Positions 5,343-5,929 of a stretch of 5,929 nt of DNA are shown piece after piece (positions within the stretch are counted from its first letter, which is position 1; the number at the start of each line of letters is the position of its first letter). The notes under the pieces were generated by a model. It saw only the letters and a list, made by a program, of their open reading frames with translations, was not told where the DNA came from and did no database searches. The position numbers and the translations under genes are program-made. The stretch comes from Candidatus Zixiibacteriota bacterium (lineage in GTDB: Bacteria; SM23-81), in the NCBI GenBank assembly GCA_030628225.1, contig DAOVRJ010000158.1, positions 1 to 5,929 of the forward strand. The letters run 5' to 3'.

Positions 5343-5929
5343 TTAATTCCCTCGGTTCGACGAAATTTCAAACAAACCCACGTAGATATTGGCAAAAGAT
5401 GTCTCCACCACTGTCGTGTAGGTCTCTAGCATGTAATCGTGCATTTTTCCCTCTGGATCTGAGCCCCACTCACGGCTCAGAACAAACCAGACCCTCTGGA
5501 AACCATGAACTCGTGATTGGATCATCTTCCGGTAGAATTTCGGCGACCACAAAAGACTCCCGATGGCCAGAGGACCGTGATAATAGTACTTGAAGGGCTT
5601 CAGCTGGGAAGCCAAGACGACATCACCATCCTCTGAATGAACACTGATGAATTGCGCTGCCGATCGATAGTCCTCCTTGGCGAACTTGTCCATATAATAA
5701 TGATTATACATGGAGACGCCGGTGAAGATCAAAAGGCACGCAATTAGAGCCCAGCGGATGATCTTCCTCCGAGAGACCAAAAGAGCCCGTGTCAGAACGA
5801 AACCATAGGCCGGCAAGGCCTGGGAAACATAGCGCACATTATATGAGATCTGCGGCCAAACCATGGAGACCAGGTAGGCGCCTCCGATGGGTACAAAGAG
5901 GTATAGAAGGAGAAATGCCAATCGATCTC
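5343..5929 (-). CDS. C-terminal part of a GT39/ArnT-like membrane glycosyltransferase (5' end outside window)
   Basis: The frame is open from the window edge to TAA 5345-5343, about 194 codons. The first residues form a membrane helix (FLLLYLFVPIGGAYLVSMVW). Then comes SYNVRYVSQALPAYGFVLTR, the R-Y-[V/L]-x3-LP-A/F pattern near the end of the membrane domain in GT39, GT83 and related lipid-linked-sugar transferases. A second helix follows (RWALIACLLIFTGVSMYNHY). The rest is a soluble periplasmic-side domain: KEDYRSAAQFISVHSEDGDV, then VLASQLKPFKYYYHG, the KEDWR..A..I....DGDVVL hallmark of these proteins' tails, ending VETSFANIYVGLFEISSNRG. It probably moves a sugar from a polyprenyl-phosphate donor to a glycan, lipid or protein on the outer face of the inner membrane. 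The catalytic N-terminal loops are not in view, so the donor and acceptor cannot be told. It is first in the visible operon. Confidence 0.8.
   Translation of the reverse strand, partial: DRLAFLLLYLFVPIGGAYLVSMVWPQISYNVRYVSQALPAYGFVLTRALLVSRRKIIRWALIACLLIFTGVSMYNHYYMDKFAKEDYRSAAQFISVHSEDGDVVLASQLKPFKYYYHGPLAIGSLLWSPKFYRKMIQSRVHGFQRVWFVLSREWGSDPEGKMHDYMLETYTTVVETSFANIYVGLFEISSNRGN

Noticed and set aside
5343-5395. Lipoprotein start at 5395 overlapping the glycosyltransferase
   Set aside because: The upstream 28 codons lie over the glycosyltransferase tail and precede the signal peptide. ATG 5311 has a GGAGG at proper distance and gives a normal lipoprotein leader.

Overview
The window looks like part of a bacterial surface-glycan gene cluster. 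Every gene I can support reads on the minus strand, so transcription order runs from the high to the low coordinates. The source is probably an uncultured Gram-negative-type bacterium. This rests on a lipobox lipoprotein, a membrane glycosyltransferase tail, a homo-oligomeric ATP sulfurylase that starts MLIKPHGGK, and strong GGAGG ribosome sites. No gene here fixes the phylum.

Layout in transcription order: (1) 5929-5343, the C-terminal part of a polytopic GT39/ArnT-like glycosyltransferase whose start is outside the window; (2) 5311-4286, a lipoprotein with six Asp-box (BNR/sortilin-type) propeller repeats; (3) 4201-3050, ATP sulfurylase (sat), complete except for one in-frame TAG at codon 32; (4) 2944-1369, a 1.58-kb insertion sequence with 17-bp perfect terminal inverted repeats and a likely TAAT target duplication, whose DDE transposase is split by one in-frame TAA; (5) 1367-1176, a short open frame abutting the IS, the tail of an unidentified gene; (6) 1170-550, a class I SAM methyltransferase split by one in-frame TAA; (7) 549-176, about 370 bases with no supported gene; (8) 175-1, the start of a GT4-type glycosyltransferase with a 24-bp in-frame tandem repeat running to the window edge.

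The glycosyltransferases and methyltransferase fit assembly and decoration of an exported polysaccharide or glycolipid. ATP sulfurylase inside such a cluster could supply APS/PAPS for glycan sulfation, but no APS kinase or sulfotransferase is visible, so it could equally belong to ordinary sulfur metabolism.

The most striking feature is that three otherwise well-conserved genes each carry exactly one in-frame stop (TAG, TAA, TAA) and no frameshift. Recent decay, sequence error or nonsense readthrough could each explain this, and sequence alone cannot decide. The base composition is visibly mosaic: the methyltransferase and the fragment before it are much more AT-rich than sat, the lipoprotein and the terminal glycosyltransferase. 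This is common in glycan loci assembled by transfer. I found no CRISPR array, tRNA or rRNA, and no clearly new defence or signalling system.
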